A DNA stretch of 11,368 bases. Source: JAMXLO01 sp041487355. Lineage in GTDB: Bacteria; Pseudomonadota; Alphaproteobacteria; Acetobacterales; Acetobacteraceae. The notes under the pieces are model-generated. The model was not told the DNA's origin and searched no databases. It saw nothing but the letters and a program-made list of their open reading frames with translations. Below, in pieces: positions 1 through 6,542 of this stretch (within the stretch, counting starts at the first letter, position 1; the number at the start of each line of letters is the position of its first letter). Both the position numbers and the translations under genes were made by a program. The stretch is from contig JBGPND010000171.1 in assembly GCA_041487355.1 (NCBI GenBank), forward strand, positions 1-11,368, in the 5' to 3' direction.

Positions 1-1881
1 CGGCCATTCGCTCTCGGGCTTCAGATCGATGACGGTCTCGGTCATCTCGACCGGCGCGGGGTCGGTCGCGGTGTTGGCGCGCCCCGCCTTGCCGAACACT
101 GATTCCACCTCGGGGAAGGACTTGATGATGCGGTCCTGCGTCTGCAGCAGCTCGGCGGCCTTCGTCACCGAAAGGCCCGGTAGCGTCACCGGCATGTAGA
201 GCAGCGTGCCTTCGTTCAAGGTCGGCATGAATTCGCTGCCGAGCCGGGACACTGGCCAGATGGTGGCGGCCAGCATCGCAACAGCGAGCAGCACGGTCAG
301 CACCGGCGCCCGCAGCACCACACCGATGATCGGGCGGTAAAGCCAGATCAACACGCGATTAATCGGGTTCCTGCGCTCCGGGATGATGCGGCCGCGCACG
401 CATAACAGCATCAGCACCGGTACCAGGGTGACCGACAGCAGGGCACCGCCCATCATGGCGAAGGTCTTGGTGTAGGCGAGCGGTTTGAACAGCCGCCCCT
501 CCTGATCCTCCAGCGCGAACACCGGCAGGAACGAGGCGACGATCACCAAAAGGCTGAAGAACAGCGACGGCCCGACTTCCTGCGCCGCCGCGATGAGGGC
601 CGGCCCGCGTGGTGCTCCCGGCGGCAGCCGTTCGACATGCTTGTGGGCGTTCTCGATCATGACGATCGCAGCATCCACCATCGCGCCGAGCGCGATCGCG
701 ATGCCGCCGAGGCTCATAATGTTCGAACCGATGCCGAGCGCGCGCATGGCGGCAAACGCCATCAGAACGCCGATCGGCAGCGTGAGGATCGCGACCAGAG
801 CGCTGCGCGCATGCAAGAGGAACAGCACACACACCGCGGCGACAATCACGCTCTCTTCAATCAGAGTGCGCGTCAGCGTGTGGATCGCGCGCCCGATCAA
901 TTCCGAGCGGTCATAGACCGGCTGAACCGACACGCCTTCCGGCAGGCCGGGCTTAAGCTGCTCGATCTTCTGCTTGATGTTGTCGATCGTGGTCAGCACG
1001 TCGGCGCCGTCGCGCTTGACCGTGATGCCGCCAACCACCTCGCCGGTGCCGTTCATCTCGGCGATGCCGCGCCGTTCGTCGGGACCGAGCTCGATGCGCG
1101 CCACGTCGTGCAGCAGAACCGGCACGCCGGACGAACTGGCTTTGAGCACGACGCTGCCGAGATCGTCCGTGCCGCGCAGGTAGCCGCGGCCTCGGATCAT
1201 ATATTCGGTCTCGGTCATCTCGATCGTGCGGCCGCCGACATCCTGGTTGCTGGCGCGGATGGCATCGCTGACGCGCTCAAGCGGGATGCCGAAGGCTTGC
1301 AGCTTCTGCGGATCAACCACCACCTGATACTGCCGCTCGAAGCCGCCGACGCTCGCCACCTCGGCGACGCCCTTGGCGGTGACGAGCTGATAGCGCACCA
1401 GCCAGTCCTGAATGCTGCGCAGCTCGGCGAGCGTGCGCTGCGCGCCCAGCACAACATATTCATAGACCCAGCCGACGCCGCTCGCGTCCGGGCCAAGCGT
1501 CGGCGTGACGCCTTCAGGCAGGCGCTTTGCGGCGAAGTTGAGATATTCGAGGACGCGGCTGCGCGCCCAATAAAGATCAGTGCCGTCGTCGAATACGACA
1601 TAGACGAACGACACGGCAAAATTGGAGAAGCCTCGCACTACCCTGGCATGCGGCACCGCGAGCAAGGCGGTTGCCAGCGGATAGGTCACCTGGTCTTCGA
1701 CCACCTGCGGCGCCTGGCCGGGATACTCGGTGTAGACGATCACCTGCGTATCCGACAGATCGGGCAGAGCATCGAGCGGCGTGTTGGCGAGCGACCAGAT
1801 GCCGAGACCGGTCAGCATCAGCGTGGCGAGAATGACCAGCATCCGGTTGCGCGCCGACAGCGCGATGAGCCGGGCGATCAT
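1..1881 (-). CDS. cusA: CusA/CzcA-family heavy-metal RND efflux pump, 3' end cut by window edge
   Basis: Inner-membrane proton-driven RND pump, which with an adaptor and an outer-membrane factor expels metal ions from the periplasm/cytoplasm to the outside. The visible 627 residues read without a break. They open with MIARLIALSARNRMLV and the first membrane helix, followed by a large periplasmic loop. The transmembrane-4 motif GAMVDAAIVMIEN (about residues 399-411) carries Asp403, the equivalent of the proton-relay aspartate of CusA. Residues 556-564 read NEGTLLYMP, with Met563, and residues 609-614 read APVEMT, with Met613. By alignment from memory these match two of the three methionines of the CusA Cu(I)/Ag(I) site, so I favour copper/silver over Co/Zn/Cd. 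The third methionine and the C-terminal 400 or so residues lie outside the window. The ATG overlaps the adaptor stop (ATGA), so the two are translationally coupled. The symbol is by family resemblance. Confidence 0.93.
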   Translation of the reverse strand, partial: MIARLIALSARNRMLVILATLMLTGLGIWSLANTPLDALPDLSDTQVIVYTEYPGQAPQVVEDQVTYPLATALLAVPHARVVRGFSNFAVSFVYVVFDDGTDLYWARSRVLEYLNFAAKRLPEGVTPTLGPDASGVGWVYEYVVLGAQRTLAELRSIQDWLVRYQLVTAKGVAEVASVGGFERQYQVVVDPQKLQAFGIPLERVSDAIRASNQDVGGRTIEMTETEYMIRGRGYLRGTDDLGSVVLKASSSGVPVLLHDVARIELGPDERRGIAEMNGTGEVVGGITVKRDGADVLTTIDNIKQKIEQLKPGLPEGVSVQPVYDRSELIGRAIHTLTRTLIEESVIVAAVCVLFLLHARSALVAILTLPIGVLMAFAAMRALGIGSNIMSLGGIAIALGAMVDAAIVMIENAHKHVERLPPGAPRGPALIAAAQEVGPSLFFSLLVIVASFLPVFALEDQEGRLFKPLAYTKTFAMMGGALLSVTLVPVLMLLCVRGRIIPERRNPINRVLIWLYRPIIGVVLRAPVLTVLLAVAMLAATIWPVSRLGSEFMPTLNEGTLLYMPVTLPGLSVTKAAELLQTQDRIIKSFPEVESVFGKAGRANTATDPAPVEMTETVIDLKPESEWP

Positions 1882-3287
1882 GGATTGCTTCCCGGCGTGC
1901 CGGCGGGAGCCGGGCTCACAGGCGGTACGGCAAAGCCTTGCAGGGCGGTGCGCAGATTGCTTTCGGCATCGATCAGGAAGCTGGCGCCCGTCACCACCTT
2001 CTCGCCGGCGTTCACGCCGGCGAGGACCTGCACCCAATCGTCCGCCGGCGCACCGAGGCGCACCGGGCGCGGCTCAAACCGGCCGCCGCCGCGATCGATG
2101 AGCACCACCTGGCGCGCGCCGCTGTCGATGACGGCCGAGGTGGGAACGGCCAACACCGGCCCTCCGGCAGCGGGTGCGGCGATCTGCACGTTTGCATACA
2201 TCGCCGCGCGCAGAGCCTGATCCGGATTCGGTATGACAATGCGCACGCGCGCTGTGCGTGTTTCGGCGGACAGCGCGGGATAGATGAAATCGACCGTGCC
2301 GGCGAATGGCCGGCCAGGAAAGGCCACGAAACTGGCCTCGGTGCTCGCGCCCGGCTGCACCGCGCCGAGGTCCTGTTCCTGCACCTCGGCGATCAGCCAG
2401 ACATCGGTCAGGTCAGCCGTCTTGTAGAGCGGCTGACCCGCATCGACGCGCATGCCTTCCTGCACCGGCTTGTCGATCACGACGCCATCGGCCGGCGCAC
2501 GCACCGCGATGCGACGGGCAGCCTGCCCGGTGCGGCGCAACCGCGCGATCTCGTCTTCGGGAACATCGAGCGCCCGCAGGCGTTGCAACGAAGCGGCAGC
2601 CAGCGCGCCGGCATTGCCGTGCGTTATGCTGCCCGCCATGGCGCCGCCCATACGCGCGGCGACAAGGTATTCCTCCTCGGCCGCCACCAGCTCAGGGGCG
2701 TAAATCTCCGTCAGCACCTGGCCGCGGCGGACCGGATCGCCGGTTGCGGCGACCGCCAGATGTTCGATCCAGCCCGCGACCTTGGTAGTGACGGTGGCGA
2801 GGTGACGCTCGTCGAACTGCACGCTTCCGGTCGCCCGCACTGTGCGGGTGAGAGCGGGGCGCAACACGACCTCGGCCGTGCGCACGCCGAGCGTCTGCAA
2901 TCGGCCCGGGCTGATGCGGACCGTGCCGGGCGCTTCGCCTGCGCTGTCTTCGTCGACATAAACGGGCAGATAATCCATGCCCATAGGATCCTTCTTGGGC
3001 ACGGGTGAGGTGTCCGGCAGGCCCATCGGGTTGCGGTAATAGAGGATACGCCGCTTGCCGGCGGCAGTAGGGCCTGGCGCGGCGGCCGTCGCGGAGCGCA
3101 CGCCCGGCGCCGGCTGGTCCTCGAAAACGGGAACGTAGTCGTGCCCGTCGGGCGTTTTCTTCGGGCCGGCGGCATAGAATGGTGCGCCGCTCGGGTCCTG
3201 GTGGAAGAGGGGCGTGCGCTCCTGTCCGGCGGCAACCGCCACGCCGAAGACGATGAAGACGGCGATGACCAGGGAGAGGCGTCTCAC
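1878..3287 (-). CDS. cusB: CusB-like RND periplasmic adaptor (membrane fusion protein) with two heavy-metal-binding segments
   Basis: Periplasmic adaptor that bridges the RND pump and the outer-membrane channel and can hand metal to the pump. I place the start at GTG 3287 because GGAGG lies 6 nt upstream and a signal peptide follows (MRRLSLVIAVFIVFG..., cleavage near residue 20). An open frame runs further upstream, but it only shadows the preceding gene. The product has 469 residues. Residues about 27-56 and 81-110 are two related segments. The second, NPMGLPDTSPVPKKDPMGMD, is the typical metal-binding form, and the first has lost its methionines (TPDGHDYVPVF). A barrel-sandwich/lipoyl half (VTTKVAGWIEHLAV) follows, then an alpha-hairpin, the second lipoyl half (VRAPADGVVIDKPVQEGMRV) and the beta-barrel. 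The GTG overlaps the outer-membrane-factor stop by 4 nt (GTGA), and the gene ends in a 4-nt overlap with the pump gene. Function is confident. Metal specificity is inferred from the methionines and the neighbours. Confidence 0.92.
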   Translation of the reverse strand: MRRLSLVIAVFIVFGVAVAAGQERTPLFHQDPSGAPFYAAGPKKTPDGHDYVPVFEDQPAPGVRSATAAAPGPTAAGKRRILYYRNPMGLPDTSPVPKKDPMGMDYLPVYVDEDSAGEAPGTVRISPGRLQTLGVRTAEVVLRPALTRTVRATGSVQFDERHLATVTTKVAGWIEHLAVAATGDPVRRGQVLTEIYAPELVAAEEEYLVAARMGGAMAGSITHGNAGALAAASLQRLRALDVPEDEIARLRRTGQAARRIAVRAPADGVVIDKPVQEGMRVDAGQPLYKTADLTDVWLIAEVQEQDLGAVQPGASTEASFVAFPGRPFAGTVDFIYPALSAETRTARVRIVIPNPDQALRAAMYANVQIAAPAAGGPVLAVPTSAVIDSGARQVVLIDRGGGRFEPRPVRLGAPADDWVQVLAGVNAGEKVVTGASFLIDAESNLRTALQGFAVPPVSPAPAGTPGSNP

Positions 3288-4555
3288 AGCTCGCCTCCGA
3301 TCAAACGCTCGATCGCGGCGAGCGCGGTCTGTTCGTCGAGCTGGTTGCGCAGGATATCGATATTGGTGTCGTGCAATCGATGCTCGGCTTCGAGCACAGC
3401 ACTCAGATCGCCGCGCCCCTGTCCATAGCCGGCCAGCATCCCGCGATAAGCGGCGTCGTATTGCGGCAGCAGCCGCGTGCGCAGCAACGCCTCCATCTTC
3501 CGCGCGGCAGTCAGTGACGCCACGGCCTGGCCGAGATCGCCTTCGATCTGCGCCCTGGTGGCGTCCAGCCGCAGGCGTGCAGCCCCGAGGTTGGCGGCGG
3601 CCTCCTGCACGCCCGCTTCCTTCGGTCCCTGCTGCAAGGGGATCGAGAAAGACATCGTGGCGGAGAAGCCGGTCGGGCCGTTCGAGCGCTGGATCGGTCC
3701 TGCGGTGATGGTGACATCGGGATACCAAGCTTTGCCCGCCAGCCGGCGCTGCGTCTCCGCCTGCTGGATATCGGCCTGCACCGACAGCAACTGCGGATTG
3801 CCCGCTCTGGCCTGGTCAACCAGGCTCGCGATTGGCGGCAGGTTGGCCGGCATCGGCCGCAGTGCGATCGGTGCTGCGAGGGGAGCTTCTGCCGGCCGCG
3901 CCAGAAGCGCGTTGGTGCGGGCAATCGCTGCATGACGCTCGCCGTCGAGCCGCGCCGCTTCGGTTGCGGTGCGTGTCTCCTCGGCCGCGGCCAGGATGGC
4001 AGCGGCCTGCGAGCCTTGGCCCTGGCTGTAGCGGCTGGTCGCCGCCCCAGTTATCTGTCGTGCGAGCCGCGCGATGTCGGCATTGATGACGATGCTGCGG
4101 CTCACGGCATAGTACTGCGCAAAGGCAACCTTGATCCGTTCGTCGAGCTGGTCGCGTGTCGCGCGCTCCTGTCCGCGCATGGCTTCCAGTGCCTGCAACG
4201 CGGCCTGATGCTGAAGATCCCGCTTGCCCCACAGCGGAAAGGTTTGGCCAAACAGGAAATAGGTCTTGTTGATGCGCGGCCCGCTGGTGCGGTCCACCTC
4301 ATCGTCGTTGATCATGAAGGTGGGATCGGGCAGCGCACCGGCCGCACTGGCGCGCGCGCTCGCTGCCTGGGTTGCAAGAGCCGCAGCTTGCAGCGTGGGG
4401 CTGAGCTGTCGCGCTGCTGCGAGCAGGCTCTCCACGTTCGCGCCAAGCGCGGCCGTGCCGTCCTGCGCAAACGCAGGACGGACAACGGCAACGGACGCTG
4501 CGATCAGGACGCAGGCGGCAAGCACTGCGGCTGACAGGCCATGCGGGGGGCGCAT
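3284..4555 (-). CDS. TolC-family outer-membrane efflux protein
   Basis: Outer-membrane channel of the tripartite pump, which opens a path across the outer membrane. The product has 423 residues, the usual size for a CusC/CzcC-type factor. It has an N-terminal hydrophobic stretch ending RPAFA before QDG, a good signal-peptidase-I site. The rest is the expected duplicated helical-hairpin/beta architecture of the OEP domain: Ala/Gln/Arg-rich heptads (for example LSPTLQAAALATQAASARAS) and the repeat-half marker TFMINDDEVDR. I chose ATG 4555, which lies 1 nt after the upstream stop with GGGAAG just before it. An in-frame ATG at 4588 would overlap the upstream gene. A LAAC tetrapeptide at residues 12-15 fits a lipobox by pattern, but it sits mid-helix, so I do not call it a lipoprotein, unlike E. 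coli CusC. It is the second of four coupled genes. Confidence 0.93.
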   Translation of the reverse strand: MRPPHGLSAAVLAACVLIAASVAVVRPAFAQDGTAALGANVESLLAAARQLSPTLQAAALATQAASARASAAGALPDPTFMINDDEVDRTSGPRINKTYFLFGQTFPLWGKRDLQHQAALQALEAMRGQERATRDQLDERIKVAFAQYYAVSRSIVINADIARLARQITGAATSRYSQGQGSQAAAILAAAEETRTATEAARLDGERHAAIARTNALLARPAEAPLAAPIALRPMPANLPPIASLVDQARAGNPQLLSVQADIQQAETQRRLAGKAWYPDVTITAGPIQRSNGPTGFSATMSFSIPLQQGPKEAGVQEAAANLGAARLRLDATRAQIEGDLGQAVASLTAARKMEALLRTRLLPQYDAAYRGMLAGYGQGRGDLSAVLEAEHRLHDTNIDILRNQLDEQTALAAIERLIGGEL

Positions 4556-4556
4556 G

Positions 4557-4964
4557 TCACTTCCCGAGCTTGACGGGAAGCGTGGCACGGACCGTCGCCG
4601 CCTCGCCCTGCACCTTGGCCGCCAGCTGCAGCTCCCAATTGCCCGCCACGCCCGGCCCGATCTGGAAGATGTAGAGGCCCGGCTGAGGGGCCGGCATTGC
4701 CTTTACCGGCGCGGTCATGGTCGGCATGCCGTCCGGCCCCATATCGGCTGTGCTCTGGAAGATGACGGCATCGCTCACCGGCTTCTTGTCAGGCACGTGC
4801 ACCAGGCGAAGCGTGACGTTGCTCTTGCCCGGTCCGGCGGATTGCACCTGCACGACTTCGAAGCGGTAATCGGCGGGAGCGGCGCGAACCGGTGCGGCAA
4901 GCAGCACCGCAGTCGCGATGAAGACGGCACCCGCAAGGGCGCGCGGGGTGCGGTGAAGGCTCAT
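4557..4964 (-). CDS. FixH/YtkA-like exported protein, first gene of the efflux operon
   Basis: A 135-residue exported protein. It has a Sec signal (MSLHRTPRALAGAVFIATAV..., cleavage near residue 28, VRA/AP), then a single immunoglobulin-like beta domain of the YtkA/FixH type. The C-terminal half carries the family's 'PGLYIFQI...GPGVAGNWELQL' pattern, with the Trp110-Glu-Leu core. Residues 74-90 are Met-rich (ADMGPDGMPTM...KAM; Met75, 80, 83 and 90), as expected for a periplasmic Cu(I) ligand. The start is ATG 4964, with AGGGA 8 nt upstream. An in-frame ATG at 5126 would add a low-complexity leader without a signal peptide. It ends 1 nt before the outer-membrane factor gene, so it is part of the same operon. 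FixH-like proteins in alphaproteobacteria sit next to copper pumps, but no biochemical role is known to me for this one. A periplasmic copper-binding or chaperone role is inference. Confidence 0.85.
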   Translation of the reverse strand: MSLHRTPRALAGAVFIATAVLLAAPVRAAPADYRFEVVQVQSAGPGKSNVTLRLVHVPDKKPVSDAVIFQSTADMGPDGMPTMTAPVKAMPAPQPGLYIFQIGPGVAGNWELQLAAKVQGEAATVRATLPVKLGK

Positions 4965-5124
4965 GATCTTTATCCCTGTTTGGGCGGCCGGCGGTGATGG
5001 CCGCGTGTCACCTGAGGCAGCGCCGAACGTCATCCGTTCGAAGCCGCCGGAACTCGCTCGAACCGGTATGCGGAGGCTGCACGCGCAGGCGCGCATCACC
5101 GAGAACCACTGGCCAAGCGGGAGC
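4965..5124 (-). other. Leader region of the efflux operon, no clear promoter
   Basis: About 160 bp between the hairpin and the FixH-like gene. It holds no coding sequence I would defend. It contains an imperfect dyad with CCGG at both ends around CCGGTTCGAGCGAGTTCCGG on the minus strand. I find no good sigma-70-type -35/-10 pair and no clear CueR or CopY operator. If the hairpin terminates fully, the operon promoter must lie here. Otherwise the operon is read from upstream of the small gene. Confidence 0.3.
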
Positions 5125-5155
5125 AAAGCGCAACCGACTTCCGTCGGTGCGCTTT
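5125..5155 (-). terminator. Hairpin after the small Met/Cys-rich gene, probable weak terminator
   Basis: The stem pairs AAAGCGCAACCGAC with GTCGGTGCGCTTT: 13 pairs, one bulged A and a TTCC loop. It begins 3 nt after the stop of the minus-strand gene ending at 5159. On the minus strand it is followed by only a short T run (CTTTGCTCC), so termination is probably partial, and some read-through into the efflux operon is plausible. Confidence 0.55.
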
Positions 5156-5158
5156 AAT

Positions 5159-5497
5159 TCAGGCGCGGGATATGGGAGGGCCGAGCGCCGGCCGGATCGT
5201 GCGGCCGTGCAAGGGATCGAGTGAGCCTGAGTAGATCACCGGCGACCAGACAACCACGGTCGAAACGGCGAGATCAGGCGCCGGCAGGCTGACCATGAAT
5301 ACACAGCCAAGCTCGGTCACGCAGCCGGGCATCTTGTCCTTGCACGGCATTTTATCGCTCGTGCCATCCTGCTGATGCATCATGCCGCTGCCCATCTCGA
5401 CCGCAGCGGCATTGGCAACGGGCATGGCAGCGAGGATCGTGGCGCTCAGGTAAGCGCCGACGATAAGAAAGGCAAAAAATCGGCGTAGCAGTCGCAC
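5159..5497 (-). CDS. Small exported Met/Cys-rich protein, likely metal-binding
   Basis: I do not recognise a named family. The 112-residue product begins with a basic, hydrophobic signal (MRLLRRFFAFLIVGAYLSAT..., cleavage near PVANA/AA). After it comes a Met/His/Cys-rich segment, with EMGSGMMHQQ, then DKMPCKDKMPGCVTELGC. It has three cysteines and at least six methionines within about 35 residues, and ends in a Pro-rich tail. This composition, with the copper-efflux operon 194 nt downstream on the same strand, suggests an exported copper-binding or sensing protein. That role is inference. The start is uncertain. GTG 5497 has GAGG 6 nt upstream. ATG 5503 has no spaced ribosome site. ATG 5518 has AGGGGG only 2 nt away. 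All give the same mature protein. A hairpin follows the stop, so it may be transcribed on its own. Confidence 0.7.
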   Translation of the reverse strand: MRLLRRFFAFLIVGAYLSATILAAMPVANAAAVEMGSGMMHQQDGTSDKMPCKDKMPGCVTELGCVFMVSLPAPDLAVSTVVVWSPVIYSGSLDPLHGRTIRPALGPPISRA

Positions 5498-5814
5498 CGG
5501 CATCCTCAAGAGATACATCACCCCCTGATCGGGATCAAGCCGGTCGACGGCGGCGTAGAATTGGTCGGCTTCGAGTGTAACCAAGTCCTGGTTTATTTTT
5601 CGTATGCGCCTGACCGTAGCCGTTGTGGGTAAGGAGAATGCCTAGCCTGCCAGGTGGCTGGCAGATTGTCCGTCAGGCGCGTGGCGAGCTGCGCGCCGCC
5701 CCCTGCCGCGTGTGTCATGGTAGCCGAATAATCCAATCCGCATGCCACACATGAGGGGTTAAACCAGAGACTCTATAGATCATATCATGCGTTTTAAATG
5801 GTGCATAATCTCTG
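5498..5814. other. Gene-poor intergenic stretch with several inverted repeats
   Basis: No convincing gene in about 317 bp. Visible structure includes a 9-bp inverted repeat GCGCCTGAC (5606-5614) / GTCAGGCGC (5672-5680). It encloses a perfect 7-bp stem, CTGCCAG (5647-5653) / CTGGCAG (5658-5664), with a 4-nt loop. A second hairpin pairs 5710-5720 with 5740-5750 (9 of 11 positions) and is flanked by CCCCT/AGGGG at 5700-5704 and 5754-5758. Then comes an AT-rich patch (5761-5814) holding -10-like hexamers on both strands, for example minus-strand TATGAT. The small Met/Cys-rich gene lies downstream on the minus strand, so part of this may be its promoter and leader. Confidence 0.4.
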
Positions 5815-5963
5815 CAGACTGTGTGAAAATTCGCCGCCGCACCGGCGCTCCGCAACTTTGATTCGCTCGCGGCCGGCAGACCGCAACAATGATTCCCTAC
5901 ATGGTTCTGGGACGCATCGATATTGCGCCAGCCGAACTCGCAACTGACTTTTCACACAGTCTG
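5815..5963. mobile_element. MITE-like element, 149 bp, 15-bp perfect terminal inverted repeats
   Basis: The left end CAGACTGTGTGAAAA (5815-5829) is exactly inverted at 5949-5963, and the match extends to 17 of 18 positions. TCTG lies directly outside both ends (5811-5814 and 5964-5967), as a 4-bp target-site duplication would. The interior has no believable gene. It carries two direct copies of CCGCAACnnTGATTC (5850-5864 and 5881-5895) and a partial third, CGCAACTGA (5939-5947). Short length, no transposase, perfect terminal repeats and a duplication fit a non-autonomous element or an internally deleted insertion sequence. I cannot name the parent family from memory. The outermost bases of the right repeat are themselves TCTG, which lowers the weight of the duplication somewhat. 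Confidence 0.7.
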
Positions 5964-6023
5964 TCTGATTTTCGCATCAGACGGCGATCCCTGGTATCTG
6001 CTGTGAAGAGCAACAGACGCCTG

Positions 6024-6526
6024 AAGCGCGGCGGCCACGCCGGCGCCGCCGCCGGCCAGCACCAGCGCGCGCTCCAGATCCAGCCGCGGCAGGCGCAGCA
6101 ACCGGCCAAGTGTGTGCATGATCGCGGCGCCGACCTGCACGGTGGGACCTTCGCGGCCGATCGACGCGCCACAGCACAAGCCGAACAGGGTCAGCGCGAC
6201 CTTGCCGGCAGCCACTGCCGCGGCGAGAGCACGCGCGCGATCGCCTCGCGATCGGTCATGTGCTGCACCGCGATCACCTGCGGAATGCCGTTGCCGTGAG
6301 CGCCGGGGAAGATATGGCGGGTCAGCAGGCAGGAAGCGACGCGGCCGGCGGGACAGACGATGAAGGCGACCCAGGGTCGCGGTGCCTGAAACTGTACGAA
6401 CAGGTCAATGGCTCGATTGGCCAAGGCGGCGAAGCCGATGGCGACGGCCGCCACTGCCGCGGCGAGACCAGCGGGAGGCGCGTCAGCCGGCGCAGCCGGT
6501 CGCGCGTGGGCCTTGACTTCTGACAT
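6024..6526 (-). pseudogene. Truncated, frameshifted ClC-family chloride channel/antiporter remnant
   Basis: Two overlapping frames give the N-terminal third of a ClC protein. The first frame, from ATG 6526, has a hydrophobic helix (about residues 20-45) and PGAHGNGIPQVIA (about 74-86), the first anion-binding motif. It has Asn where GSGIP proteins have Ser. The reading then derails near 6215-6230. The next frame gives AAGKVALTL...GASIGREGPTVQVGAAIMH, the classic GREGP motif with its gating Glu, then LVLAGGGAGVAAAL. There the similarity stops (about 6024), and the remaining roughly 60% of a ClC protein is absent; the frame runs into the neighbouring mobile element. The start lies 16 nt after the GST stop, so this was probably the second gene of a two-gene unit. 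Frameshift plus truncation make a functional channel very unlikely. Confidence 0.85.
6211..6467. repeat. 18-nt direct repeat inside the ClC remnant
   Basis: GCCACTGCCGCGGCGAGA occurs identically at 6211-6228 and 6450-6467. On the minus strand the right copy encodes GLAAAVAA in the intact N-terminal helix. The left copy coincides with the site where the ClC frame is lost. Confidence 0.75.
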
Positions 6527-6542
6527 CGGGCGCGGCCGAAGC

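Noticed and set aside
637..2220. Plus-strand open frame of 527 codons opposite the pump and adaptor genes
   Set aside because: Antisense shadow of well-matched RND pump and adaptor coding sequence. The product is Arg/His/Asp-rich without domain features.
3288..3728. In-frame upstream extension of the adaptor gene to 3728
   Set aside because: It overlaps the TolC-family gene over 147 codons, has arginine-rich shadow composition, and would bury the signal peptide and the GGAGG-preceded GTG 3287.
4965..5126. Longer start of the FixH-like gene at 5126
   Set aside because: The added 54 residues have no signal-peptide character, and ATG 4964 has both AGGGA and a clean signal sequence.
5525..5538. 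FNR/FixK-like box, minus-strand TTGATCCCGATCAG, one mismatch from TTGAT-N4-ATCAA
   Set aside because: It lies only about 20-30 nt before the likely start codons of the small gene. Activation from such a box would place the transcript start inside the coding region. A repressor role is possible but unsupported.
5606..5758. Cobalamin riboswitch
   Set aside because: The stretch has hairpins and a GGTAAGGAGAATGCC run, but the GCCACTG box and the conserved B12-box core are not present.
5889..6299. Plus-strand frame starting inside the MITE-like element
   Set aside because: It crosses from the element into sequence antisense to the ClC remnant, so it cannot be one evolved gene. No ribosome site and no family motif.
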